From positions 23,488 through 87,487 of the forward strand of contig CADEFT010000033.1 in the NCBI GenBank assembly GCA_902826685.1: 64,000 nucleotides of DNA, read 5' to 3'. Positions 24,910 to 32,688 of the stretch are shown here, piece after piece; the first letter of the stretch is position 1; every line of letters starts with the position of its first letter. The position numbers were made by a program, and so were the translations under genes. This DNA comes from an uncultured Acidobacteriota bacterium. GTDB taxonomy: Bacteria > Acidobacteriota > Terriglobia > Bryobacterales > Bryobacteraceae. The notes under the pieces were generated by a model, which was not told where the DNA came from, made no database searches, and was given only the letters and a program-made list of their open reading frames with translations.

Positions 24910-25839
24910 ATGCGCCTGGTTTACATGGGCACGCCGCGGTTTGCCGTGCCGCCCCTCGACGCCCTGGTCGCCGCCGGCCACCAGGTCCTTGCGGTGTACA
25001 CCCAACCGGACCGGCCCAAGGGCAGAGGCCAGGAACTTGCCGCGCCGCCCGTCAAAGAAGCAGCCCTGCGGCACGGTCTTTCCGTCTATCAGCCGGAACG
25101 GATCCGGCGGCCGGAGAGCGTCGAGCAACTGCGCGGCTTGCGCGCCGATGCGATGGTGGTTGTGGGATACGGCCAGCTCATCCCGCAGACGATCATCGAT
25201 CTGGCGCCGCTCGGCATTATTAACGTGCATGCGTCGCTGTTGCCGAAGTATCGCGGCGCCGGTCCCATTCAATGGGCCATCGCCAATGGCGAAGCGGTGA
25301 CCGGAGTGACTACGATGCGCATCGATGCCGGGCTCGATACCGGTGACATGCTTTTGAAACGGGAAACGCCGATCGGACCCCAGGAGACGGCGATTGAACT
25401 GAGCGGCCGGCTCGCGGAGATGGGTGCCGCTCTGCTGGTGGAAACGCTCGACGGCCTGGCGCGCGGTTCGCTCACGCCGGTTCCGCAGAACGATGCCGAG
25501 GCCACGCTCGCGCCTCTGCTGCGCAAAGAGGACGGGCTCATCGATTGGCGCAGGCCGGCGCGGGAAATCGACTGCCGCATTCGCGGCTTTCTGCCGTGGC
25601 CCGGCTGCTATTCCACATTTCGCGGCCATGCGCTCCGCATCTGGAGCGCGCGGCCCGCGGCGCTGCCTTTTTCCGCTCCTCCAGGCACATTATTCGCAAA
25701 TGAGGGGCGCCTTTTTGCTGCTTGTGAAGACCAATCCGCTTTAGAATTGATCGAAGTGCAATCGGAAGGCCGGAAAAAATTGACGGGTTCTGTCTTTCTC
25801 AATGGCCAACGGCTGCAGGAAAACGAGAAACTAGGTTAG
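24910..25839 (+). CDS. fmt: methionyl-tRNA formyltransferase
   Basis: The 309-residue protein opens MRLVYMGTPRFAVPPLDALVAAGH and carries the folate/formyl-transfer motif region NVHASLLPKYRGAGPIQWAI (about 103-122). It continues with TTMRIDAGLDTGDMLL and has a shorter C-terminal OB-like domain. It formylates initiator Met-tRNA. ATG 24910 is preferred over GTG 24901, which would overlap the def coding end. Confidence 0.97.
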   Translation: MRLVYMGTPRFAVPPLDALVAAGHQVLAVYTQPDRPKGRGQELAAPPVKEAALRHGLSVYQPERIRRPESVEQLRGLRADAMVVVGYGQLIPQTIIDLAPLGIINVHASLLPKYRGAGPIQWAIANGEAVTGVTTMRIDAGLDTGDMLLKRETPIGPQETAIELSGRLAEMGAALLVETLDGLARGSLTPVPQNDAEATLAPLLRKEDGLIDWRRPAREIDCRIRGFLPWPGCYSTFRGHALRIWSARPAALPFSAPPGTLFANEGRLFAACEDQSALELIEVQSEGRKKLTGSVFLNGQRLQENEKLG

Positions 25840-25846
25840 CCCCCCA

Positions 25847-27025
25847 ATGAAATTGCCCCTTGGCTTTCGCTACGGCAGCACCTTTGCCGGCATCCGGAAA
25901 GTGGACAAAGACGATGTGGCCCTCATCGTCTCCGACACTCCCGCGACGGTGGCCGGAGTCTTCACGCAAAATCGTGTGCAGGCCGCGCCCGTGAGGCTTT
26001 GCCGCGTGCATCTCAAACAGACCCGCGGCGTGGCCAGTGCGATTCTGATCAACGCCGGCAACGCCAATTGCGCCACGCGCACCGGAGACAAAGTCGCCCT
26101 CACCACCTGCCGCGCCCTGGCGAAACTGCGCAAGGTTCCGGTGGCTCAAGTGCTGCCCGCTTCCACCGGCGTCATCGGCGTGGAACTGGACGAGACGAAA
26201 ATCACCGCCGTTTTGCCGAAACTCATCCAAAACCTGTCGCCTGACGGATTCGAACAGGCCAGCCGCGCCATCATGACCACCGACACGCGGCCAAAGACCG
26301 CCACGGCTGAAGTCGCCATCGGCGACCAGACCGTGCGCATCGCCGGCATGACCAAGGGCGCCGGGATGATACAGCCGCACATGGCCACCACGCTGTGCTT
26401 CATCGCGACCGACGCCGGAATTTCCGCCGGGCAGTTGCGGAAGCTGCTGGTGGAAGCCACCGAAATGAGTTTCAACCGGCTTTCGGTGGACGGCGACACT
26501 TCGACCAACGATACGGTTCTGTTGCTTGCCAACGGCGCTTCGAACGTCCATCTCGGTCCGGCCGACCGCAAGCGGTTCCTGCAGGCGTTGACGCATCTGA
26601 TGCAGGACCTGGCGCAGCAGATCGCCCGCGACGGTGAAGGCGCCGCCAAGCTCATCACGATCGACGTGCACGGCGCGCGCACCAACTCCGAGGCCACCCG
26701 CATTGCCCGCGCCATCGCCAACTCGCCGCTGGTGAAAACCGCCATTGCCGGAAACGATCCCAACTGGGGCCGCATCCTTTCCGCCGCCGGCAACTCCGGA
26801 GTCAAATTCGAGCCCGAAGACGCCGATGTATCGCTGCAAGGCATCCGCGTCTGCCGGGGCGGTCTTGCCGCCGCGTTCTCCGAGGACGAACTCAAGGGTC
26901 TGCTCAATCAGAAGGATGTTCGCATCGAGTTTTCGCTGCGCGGTAAGAATCGCGGCGAGACCCGATTCTGGACCTGCGAGTTCACCGAAGAGTACATCAG
27001 GATCAACGCCAGTTACCGTACCTGA
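25847..27025 (+). CDS. argJ: bifunctional glutamate N-acetyltransferase / N-acetylglutamate synthase
   Basis: The 392-residue protein shows the ArgJ pattern. The self-cleavage region KGAGMIQPHMATTLCFIATDA (about 169-189) has the nucleophilic Thr after MAT, followed by NRLSVDGDTSTNDTVLLLANG and a C-terminal GNDPNWGRILSAAGNSG. It recycles the acetyl group in arginine synthesis. It follows fmt by 7 bp and ends 8 bp before the next unknown gene. Confidence 0.96.
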   Translation: MKLPLGFRYGSTFAGIRKVDKDDVALIVSDTPATVAGVFTQNRVQAAPVRLCRVHLKQTRGVASAILINAGNANCATRTGDKVALTTCRALAKLRKVPVAQVLPASTGVIGVELDETKITAVLPKLIQNLSPDGFEQASRAIMTTDTRPKTATAEVAIGDQTVRIAGMTKGAGMIQPHMATTLCFIATDAGISAGQLRKLLVEATEMSFNRLSVDGDTSTNDTVLLLANGASNVHLGPADRKRFLQALTHLMQDLAQQIARDGEGAAKLITIDVHGARTNSEATRIARAIANSPLVKTAIAGNDPNWGRILSAAGNSGVKFEPEDADVSLQGIRVCRGGLAAAFSEDELKGLLNQKDVRIEFSLRGKNRGETRFWTCEFTEEYIRINASYRT

Positions 27026-27033
27026 ATCCCGGG

Positions 27034-27441
27034 ATGGAACGCCGTGGCTTGTTATTGGCTCTGCTTCAGGTCGCGCGCCCGCTCGATGAGCGCGGCGAGC
27101 TCACCGTGTGGTTCGGCGAGCTGGCGGGCTGCCTGACGCGCGACAGCGCGGCCGAATTTCGCAAGGCTTTGGACCGGGCCATGCCGGACCGCTCGCTGGT
27201 TGAGGCCAACGTGACCGCGCTTTTGCAGGTGGCCGCGGTCGCCTCGATCGCCGATCTGCGCGAGATCACCGGCTCGGGCGGCCGGCGGGTTGTGACTGTC
27301 GATTGGATTCTGAAAATCTACCCGAAGCAGGATGGGGCGCCGCGCACGCAGCGCCGCGCCACGTTGCGTTTTGAATTGCTCCGCCGCAAGAACGGCTGGG
27401 GGATCGCCGGTCTCGACAACCCCGGGTTCTTTGCGCCTTGA
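27034..27441 (+). CDS. hypothetical protein, last gene of the aroC-argJ cluster
   Basis: The 135-residue product has no signal peptide or membrane helix. It looks mixed alpha/beta with a helical N-terminal half (LLLALLQVARPLDERGELTVWFGELAGCL) and a strand-rich end (RRVVTVDWILKIYPKQ, RATLRFELLRRKNGWGIAGLDNP). The C-terminal part resembles a NTF2/cystatin-like cone fold seen in many small secreted or cytosolic proteins, but I do not recognise the family. It starts 8 bp after argJ. Confidence 0.6.
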   Translation: MERRGLLLALLQVARPLDERGELTVWFGELAGCLTRDSAAEFRKALDRAMPDRSLVEANVTALLQVAAVASIADLREITGSGGRRVVTVDWILKIYPKQDGAPRTQRRATLRFELLRRKNGWGIAGLDNPGFFAP

Positions 27442-27491
27442 ATCTCGCACAGCTCCGGCGGGCCCCTTAAGAACAAGGGAATTCAAAAGGC

Positions 27492-28055
27492 CTACCGCTT
27501 GCGGGCGGCTTTCTTGGCCGGGGCTTTCTTCTTGAGCGGTGCTTTCCTGGCGGGCGCCTTCTTCGGCGCCACTTTCTTGGCTACCGCCTTCTTGACGGCT
27601 TTCTTGGCGGGTGCTTTCTTGGCGGGCGCCTTCTTTGCCGGAGCCTTCTTCTTTGCCGGAGCCTTCTTCTTCGCCGGAGCCTTCTTGGCTGGGGCTTTCT
27701 TCACCGGCGCGGCGGCCTTCACAGGAACCTTTTTAGCGGGCGCCTTCGCCGGAACGGCCTTCTTCGCCACAGCTTTGGCGGGTTCCTTCCTTACGGGCGG
27801 CGCGGGCACCGGGGAAGCCACGGGCGCGGGCTCCGGTTCGGCAACAACGGCCGCCGCCGGGGCCGGCGCGGGTGCCGGAGTGAACACGATCGTCGTCGTG
27901 GCGATCTCTTCCTCCTCGACCTCCTCGTCGTCTTCGCCGTAGCTGTACTCTTTGATCTCGGCGACCAGTTCGACGTGCTCCTCGTCGTAATCGAAGTCGT
28001 CCAGTTCTTCATCGACCGGACCGAGGCGTTGGGTCAGTTCGTAGGAAAGGCTCAT
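27492..28055 (-). CDS. histone H1-like Lys/Ala/Pro-rich protein with acidic N-terminus
   Basis: The 187-residue protein has three parts: an acidic segment (about 15-55, rich in Glu/Asp), a Pro/Ala linker (about 56-90) and a basic tail (about 91-187) of repeated KAPAKK / KKAPAKK units. Such tails resemble eukaryotic histone H1 and bacterial nucleoid proteins and are expected to bind DNA or other polyanions. The acidic part could autoinhibit or bind partners. Start ATG 28055 is preferred over TTG 28061; no clear Shine-Dalgarno sequence is seen. Confidence 0.75.
   Translation of the reverse strand: MSLSYELTQRLGPVDEELDDFDYDEEHVELVAEIKEYSYGEDDEEVEEEEIATTTIVFTPAPAPAPAAAVVAEPEPAPVASPVPAPPVRKEPAKAVAKKAVPAKAPAKKVPVKAAAPVKKAPAKKAPAKKKAPAKKKAPAKKAPAKKAPAKKAVKKAVAKKVAPKKAPARKAPLKKKAPAKKAARKR
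27510..27740 (-). repeat. coding tandem repeat (KAPAKK units)
   Basis: The DNA contains imperfect tandem copies of about 15-18 bp encoding Lys-Ala-Pro-Ala-Lys-Lys units in the H1-like protein. Such repeats can change length by slippage. Confidence 0.7.
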
Positions 28056-28139
28056 GATCAAAAACAGAATACAACTTTTTCGCGTGAAGGCAACAGCGGG
28101 AGAAGTTTCTTTTTCGGACGCGAAAAAGCGAGTGTATTC

Positions 28140-28466
28140 TTAGTCGACGAATCCGCGCCAGGTGTTGCCCTTTTCGTCGCGCAGCACCACGCCCCAGCTG
28201 TCGGAAACGCCACTGATCGTCCGGCCATGTTCGTTGCGGAAGCGAAAGTGGATGCTCTCGTCGCTCAGCCGTTCGGCCTGCCCGCGCCACACCGTGCCGA
28301 ACTCATCGCGCAGGCGGATGAACTCGCCGTCGCCCGAACCATAGATCGTATTGCGAGGGGAACGCATCGATTCGAACCGGTAGAATCCGCTCTTGACGGC
28401 CGTCGATCGTTTGCGCTTGGAATAGATCACGATTCCATTGTGCGCCCGCCCGCCGCGCGGCGGCAC
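28140..28466 (-). CDS. small protein with two WRG repeats, unknown function
   Basis: The 108-residue frame begins with GTG 28466 (no Shine-Dalgarno) and may really start later, for example at ATG 28367. Its C-terminal half contains two matching units, RLRDEFGTVWRGQAE and VLRDEKGNTWRGFVD, about 47 residues apart, suggesting duplicated small beta units. No signal peptide, metal motif or membrane helix is seen. It follows the plsC-like gene on the same strand, 30 bp away. Confidence 0.5.
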   Translation of the reverse strand: MPPRGGRAHNGIVIYSKRKRSTAVKSGFYRFESMRSPRNTIYGSGDGEFIRLRDEFGTVWRGQAERLSDESIHFRFRNEHGRTISGVSDSWGVVLRDEKGNTWRGFVD

Positions 28467-28496
28467 TAGGGGAAGATCGTAGAACGCCCTTGGGAG

Positions 28497-29231
28497 TCAG
28501 CTTAGCTTTCCGCGAATTTCCCTCAGCATCGTTTCCACCTGCACCCGTACTTGTTCGGTCAGGTCGCCGCGCGCCCGCGTGCCCAGGCCGGCCGTCGGAA
28601 TGGGATCGCCGATGCGCACCGTTACTTTGCCCGGCACCATGCGCCAGGAGCCCATCGGCATCACCTGCCGCGATCCATCGAGCGCTACCGGAACGATGGG
28701 CACTCCGCCCGCAATGGCGATCAGAGCCGCGCCTTCCTTGAACGGGCGCAACTCCCCATCGGTACGGCCTCCTTCCGGGAACAGCAGGATCGAGATCTTC
28801 TTCTCCCGCACGATGCGGCCCGCCTCCTGAATGGCGCGGATGGCCGCCCGCGCATCCTCGCGAGGCACGGGAATGTGCCCGCCCCGCCGCAAATGAAATC
28901 CGATGAAAGGCACCTTGAACAGGCTGTGCTTGGCCATGAACCGGAACTGGCAGGGGATGTTGGCCAGCATGATGGGAGTATCGGCGAAGCTCAAATGATT
29001 CGAGGCGAAGACATAGCTGCCGTTGCGCTCGATCTTCTCGATTCCCTCCAACTGGATCTTGACCGCGCCCACCGCTAGCAGCACGCGCGACCAGCGCTGC
29101 GCGATCGCATGCTGCCAGTTGCCGGAAGAATCGAGCAGACTCGCAATCAGATCGGCGATGCCGTAGAGGATCGTGAAAAGTACCACCAGCGGGCCGGTCC
29201 ACACCGCGGTACGCAGATAGCTCAGAAACAT
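28497..29231 (-). CDS. 1-acyl-sn-glycerol-3-phosphate acyltransferase (PlsC family)
   Basis: The 244-residue protein has a membrane helix (about 10-30) and a PlsC-type acyltransferase domain with the NHX4D motif (SNHLSFADTP, about 77-86). Later motifs are GGHIPVPRED and LLFPEGGRTDG (about 149-159). It should add the second acyl chain to lysophosphatidic acid in phospholipid synthesis. ATG 29231 lies 11 bp after the folC stop. The substrate is inferred from the family; other lysolipids are possible. Confidence 0.9.
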   Translation of the reverse strand: MFLSYLRTAVWTGPLVVLFTILYGIADLIASLLDSSGNWQHAIAQRWSRVLLAVGAVKIQLEGIEKIERNGSYVFASNHLSFADTPIMLANIPCQFRFMAKHSLFKVPFIGFHLRRGGHIPVPREDARAAIRAIQEAGRIVREKKISILLFPEGGRTDGELRPFKEGAALIAIAGGVPIVPVALDGSRQVMPMGSWRMVPGKVTVRIGDPIPTAGLGTRARGDLTEQVRVQVETMLREIRGKLS

Positions 29232-29242
29232 GAGAGATTTTT

Positions 29243-30508
29243 CTATTTTACGAGCAGCGTTCTCGCTTCCCCCACCAGAAACAGCGAGCCGCTGAGGAAC
29301 ACCGCGTCTTCGGGCGCCGCTTCGGCGCGGACGATCCCGATCGCGGCGGCGAGGTTTTCCGTCACGCGCGCGTCGGCATGCCCGGCCAGGCTCAGCAGGC
29401 TGCGCGGGTCGAGCGATCGCGGCGCGGCGGGCGCCGTCAGCAGCAGCGTGCCGGCCAGCGGAAACAGCGTCTCCACAATCTCGCCGATGCTCTTGTCGCG
29501 CATGGTGCCGTAGATCAGCCACACGCGGCGGCCGGAATAGAAACGGCGGATATAGTCCGCCAGGACACGCGCGCCCGCCGGATTGTGCGCGCCATCGAGG
29601 ATGATTTCCGGGGCTTCGGCCACACGTTCCAGCCGTCCCGGCCATCGCGCCGCCGCGATGCCGCGAGCGATCGCCTCATCGGGTACCGCCAGTTCCCGCA
29701 GCGCCAGCACCGCCGAGGTGGCATTCTCGACCTGGTGCACGCCCGCCAGCGGACAGTGAATTTCGATGTCTTTCCAGGCGAGTTCGCTGCCACGCGCATC
29801 GGAGCTGGAACGAACCGGCATGTGACTGGAGGCCGCGACCAGCCGGCAGCCCAACTCCGAGGCGCGCCGCTCGATTACCGCCGCCGCCTCCGGTCTTTGC
29901 CGCGACATCACCACCGGAACGCCGGGCTTCAGAATCCCGGCCTTTTCCCCCGCGATCGATTCGATCGTGTTGCCCAGGAAATTTTCATGATCGAAATCGA
30001 CCGGCGTAATCACGCCGAGCCGCGGCGTCACGATGTTGGTGGCGTCCAGCCGTCCACCGAGCCCCACCTCCCAGACCACCCAATCCACCTGGCGCTCGCG
30101 AAAGATCACCAGCGCCATCGCGGTGACCGTTTCGAAATAGGTGGGATGGTTTTCGATTTCGCCGGCGTCCAGGAGTCCTTCCGCAGCCCGATGGACCACC
30201 GTGAAGGCCGCCGCGAATTCGGCCGCGGTGACGGCTTGACCGTCCACCTGAATTCGCTCGGTGGGCTCGGCCAGGTGGGGTGAAGTGTAGAGCCCGGTGC
30301 GGTGCCCCGCGGCGCGCAATCCACTCTCGATCATGGCGCACGTCGATCCCTTGCCATTGGTGCCGGCGACATGGATGAATCGCAGATCGCGATCGGGAGC
30401 CCCAAGCGCCGCCACCACGCGCGCCACGGTTTCCAGGCCAAACTTGGCGGCCTTGATCTCATTGCCGAGAGCGTAAAGGAACCGGACCGAATCCGGGTAG
30501 CTGTTCAC
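29243..30508 (-). CDS. folC: bifunctional folylpolyglutamate synthase / dihydrofolate synthase
   Basis: The 421-residue Mur-ligase-like protein has the ATP loop GTNGKGSTCAMIESGLRAAG (about 49-68), TSPHLAEPTERIQVDG, EVGLGGRLDATN and a C-terminal LDGAHNPAGARVLADYIRR. These are FolC signatures. It makes dihydrofolate and adds glutamates to folates. The start is GTG 30508, placed directly after the TAA of the upstream gene. Confidence 0.95.
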   Translation of the reverse strand: MNSYPDSVRFLYALGNEIKAAKFGLETVARVVAALGAPDRDLRFIHVAGTNGKGSTCAMIESGLRAAGHRTGLYTSPHLAEPTERIQVDGQAVTAAEFAAAFTVVHRAAEGLLDAGEIENHPTYFETVTAMALVIFRERQVDWVVWEVGLGGRLDATNIVTPRLGVITPVDFDHENFLGNTIESIAGEKAGILKPGVPVVMSRQRPEAAAVIERRASELGCRLVAASSHMPVRSSSDARGSELAWKDIEIHCPLAGVHQVENATSAVLALRELAVPDEAIARGIAAARWPGRLERVAEAPEIILDGAHNPAGARVLADYIRRFYSGRRVWLIYGTMRDKSIGEIVETLFPLAGTLLLTAPAAPRSLDPRSLLSLAGHADARVTENLAAAIGIVRAEAAPEDAVFLSGSLFLVGEARTLLVK

Positions 30509-31015
30509 TTACTTGTGCTCGGGATGTATGCAGCCGTAACGGGCCGGAACCCGGCCGCCCTTGTTCAGTTCTTTCTGCCCGATCTCGGTTGCATAGTAAA
30601 TCCGGCTGGTCATGGTCTTGGCCATGCGAAAGAAGCGGTTGCCGGGCCCGGAGTCTTTGTCGAACTCGGTCAGAATGCCGGTCTGCTGCTCGGCATTCAG
30701 CCGGACGAAGGGCTGCCCGTGCTTGCGGATCGCATGACCGTCGAGGAACGACAATCCTTCCAGGAACAGGTCGCGCTGTTCGAGCGGCCCGTCCTGCATC
30801 ATCAGGTCGAGGTAGCGGTTTACCAGCGCGGCTTTGGCGCCGGGTGTGTCGGTGGCCGGCAGGATGAGCTCCGTCAAGGCCACGACCGTATCGTTCTGGT
30901 GGGCGTCGAAGAACTGCGGCCTCCAGGCCGTGCTTTGGCCGAACAGATGGCCGGCCGCGGCGGCCGTTGCCGGAAGCTTGATCAGGTCGCGGCGATTCAT
31001 GGCGGTTCGCTTCAT
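30509..31015 (-). CDS. gluconate 2-dehydrogenase subunit 3-like protein (Tat-type signal)
   Basis: The 168-residue protein has a Tat-like N-terminus (NRRDLIKLPATAAAAG) and a Gluconate_2-dh3-type body (DTVVALTELILPATDTPGAKAALVNRYLDLMM, about 40-73). Such subunits usually pair with a GMC-type FAD oxidoreductase as chaperone or small subunit. No GMC gene lies here; the nearest oxidoreductase is the PQQ enzyme 1.7 kb away on the other strand. It directly precedes folC. The start could also be ATG 31000. Confidence 0.8.
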   Translation of the reverse strand: MKRTAMNRRDLIKLPATAAAAGHLFGQSTAWRPQFFDAHQNDTVVALTELILPATDTPGAKAALVNRYLDLMMQDGPLEQRDLFLEGLSFLDGHAIRKHGQPFVRLNAEQQTGILTEFDKDSGPGNRFFRMAKTMTSRIYYATEIGQKELNKGGRVPARYGCIHPEHK

Positions 31016-31094
31016 GCTAACAGACCACGAATGGGCGCGCGGGAACGATCCTCGAATCTCAACGCCACAAGCCCTTCGTGAGAGACTGAGGGCG

Positions 31095-31895
31095 ATGACG
31101 GGCTTTGCCGAATCGAACGATCAGTTTCTCGAAGCCTGGAAGCTGCTCTCCCGCCGTGCCGAACGCGGCACCATCACCGCGCTCGATGGCGTGGTGGCCA
31201 TGTACAGCAATGTGCCGGTCTCGTTCCTCAACGTATTTGGCTTCGATTCGACCGTCGCCGATCAGGCGGATCTTTCGCGGCGTGCCCATGTGATCAGGGA
31301 ATATGCCGCGCGGTCCGCACTTCCTTACTTCGCATCGGTCTGCGTGGACATGATCCCGGCACCGGCGCGCACCGGCATGGATACGGCGTTCGCCGGCGCC
31401 GGCCTCCATCGCTTCATGGAATGGACGGGCATGGCCGCCGATTTCATCCCGCCCGCCCGCCAGCCGCATCCCGCAGAACTCGAATTGCGGCCGGTGACCG
31501 ATCGTGCCGGCCGTATCGATGTCAGCGATCTCAATAACGCCGCCTACGAGATGGAGCCGGAACCCAGCCGGGAGCCGCTGGCACGCGAACAATTGTGGAC
31601 GGAAATGTTTGGAGTAAACGGCTACGTCGAAGGCCGCCCGGTGTCCACCGCCTCGACACTCGTGTTGGGCGAGGCGCTCTACGTCGCCTTTGTAGCCACG
31701 CATCCCGGTCACCGGCGGCGCGGCTACGCCGAAGCCTGCATGGCCGGCTCTCTACGCCGCGCCTCCGCCGCCAGCGGACTCTCCCGCACGGTTCTACATG
31801 CCACCGATGCCGGGCGTCCCGTCTATCGAAAGATGGGATACTACGACGTGACGAAGTTCATCCTCTACGCGGAAAGTGATAGCGAGCATGCCTGA
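31095..31895 (+). CDS. GNAT-family N-acetyltransferase
   Basis: The roughly 266-residue protein has a C-terminal GNAT domain with the acetyl-CoA loop FVATHPGHRRRGYAEACM (about 197-214) and a closing AGRPVYRKMGYYDVTKFILY. The N-terminal half (about 1-130) is a second, degenerate GNAT-like unit. An upstream ATG at 31014 is also in frame but overlaps the divergent gene. It overlaps the start of the next gene by 8 bases. The substrate is unknown. Confidence 0.85.
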   Translation: MTGFAESNDQFLEAWKLLSRRAERGTITALDGVVAMYSNVPVSFLNVFGFDSTVADQADLSRRAHVIREYAARSALPYFASVCVDMIPAPARTGMDTAFAGAGLHRFMEWTGMAADFIPPARQPHPAELELRPVTDRAGRIDVSDLNNAAYEMEPEPSREPLAREQLWTEMFGVNGYVEGRPVSTASTLVLGEALYVAFVATHPGHRRRGYAEACMAGSLRRASAASGLSRTVLHATDAGRPVYRKMGYYDVTKFILYAESDSEHA

Positions 31896-32682
31896 AGAGA
31901 TCCTTTATGACGTCGCCGAAGGCGTGGCGACAGTCACCCTGAACCGGCCCGATCGGCTGAACGCCTGGACCCGCAAGATGGAGTCGGAAGTGAGCGCCGC
32001 CATGCGCGCCGCCGCCTCGGACGATTCGGTACGCGCTATTGTGCTCACCGGCGCGGGCCGCGGCTTTTGCGCCGGAGCCGACATGAGCCTGCTCACCGAG
32101 GTGGCCGAAACCGGCGGCGCCACTCACCGCAGCGTCAGCTCTCTCGACGACAACCAGCGCCAGCATTCCTACCTGATCACCATTCCCAAGCCCGTCATCG
32201 CCGCCATCAACGGCCCGTCGGTGGGGTTGGGCTTCGTCATCCCGCTCTACTGCGATTTCCGCATCGCCGCGGTTTCGGCCAGCTTCAACGTCATCTTTTC
32301 TCGCCGCGGCCTCATCGCCGAATACGGCCTCTCCTGGATGCTGCCGCGCATCGTGGGATTGGCCAACGCCATCGATCTGGTATTCACGTCCCGCAAAGTG
32401 GACGCTCAGGAAGCGCTGCGCATCGGCCTGGTCAATCGCGTCCTGCCCGATGAAAACTTCCTGGCCGCGGTGCAGGCTTTCGCCCGCGAACTGTCGGCTG
32501 GCGTCTCGCCGCGCTCGCTACGCGTCATGAAGCGCCAGATGTACGAAGGTCAAGCGCAGACTTTGAATGAGGCGATGGATATGGCGATCGCCGAGATGCA
32601 CGAAAGCCTGAAGTGCGCCGATTTCAAAGAGGGCGTGGCGCATTTCCTCGAAAAGCGCCCTCCGAAGTTCACGGGCAGGTAA
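31888..32682 (+). CDS. enoyl-CoA hydratase/isomerase family protein
   Basis: The 264-residue crotonase-fold protein has VTLNRPDRLNAWTRKM, the oxyanion-hole segment GAGRGFCAGADMSLL (about 58-72) and AAINGPSVGLGFVIPLYCDFRIA (about 105-127). AEYGLSWMLPRIVG (about 145-158) holds the likely catalytic Glu. The natural reaction is hydration or isomerisation of unsaturated acyl-CoA. ATG 31888 overlaps the GNAT end; the PQQ dehydrogenase starts 6 bp after its stop. Confidence 0.92.
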   Translation: MPEEILYDVAEGVATVTLNRPDRLNAWTRKMESEVSAAMRAAASDDSVRAIVLTGAGRGFCAGADMSLLTEVAETGGATHRSVSSLDDNQRQHSYLITIPKPVIAAINGPSVGLGFVIPLYCDFRIAAVSASFNVIFSRRGLIAEYGLSWMLPRIVGLANAIDLVFTSRKVDAQEALRIGLVNRVLPDENFLAAVQAFARELSAGVSPRSLRVMKRQMYEGQAQTLNEAMDMAIAEMHESLKCADFKEGVAHFLEKRPPKFTGR

Positions 32683-32688
32683 ACCGGA

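Noticed and set aside
27500..27750. CRISPR-like short repeats
   Set aside because: The repeats are in-frame Lys/Ala/Pro codons without spacers of constant length, so they are a coding repeat.
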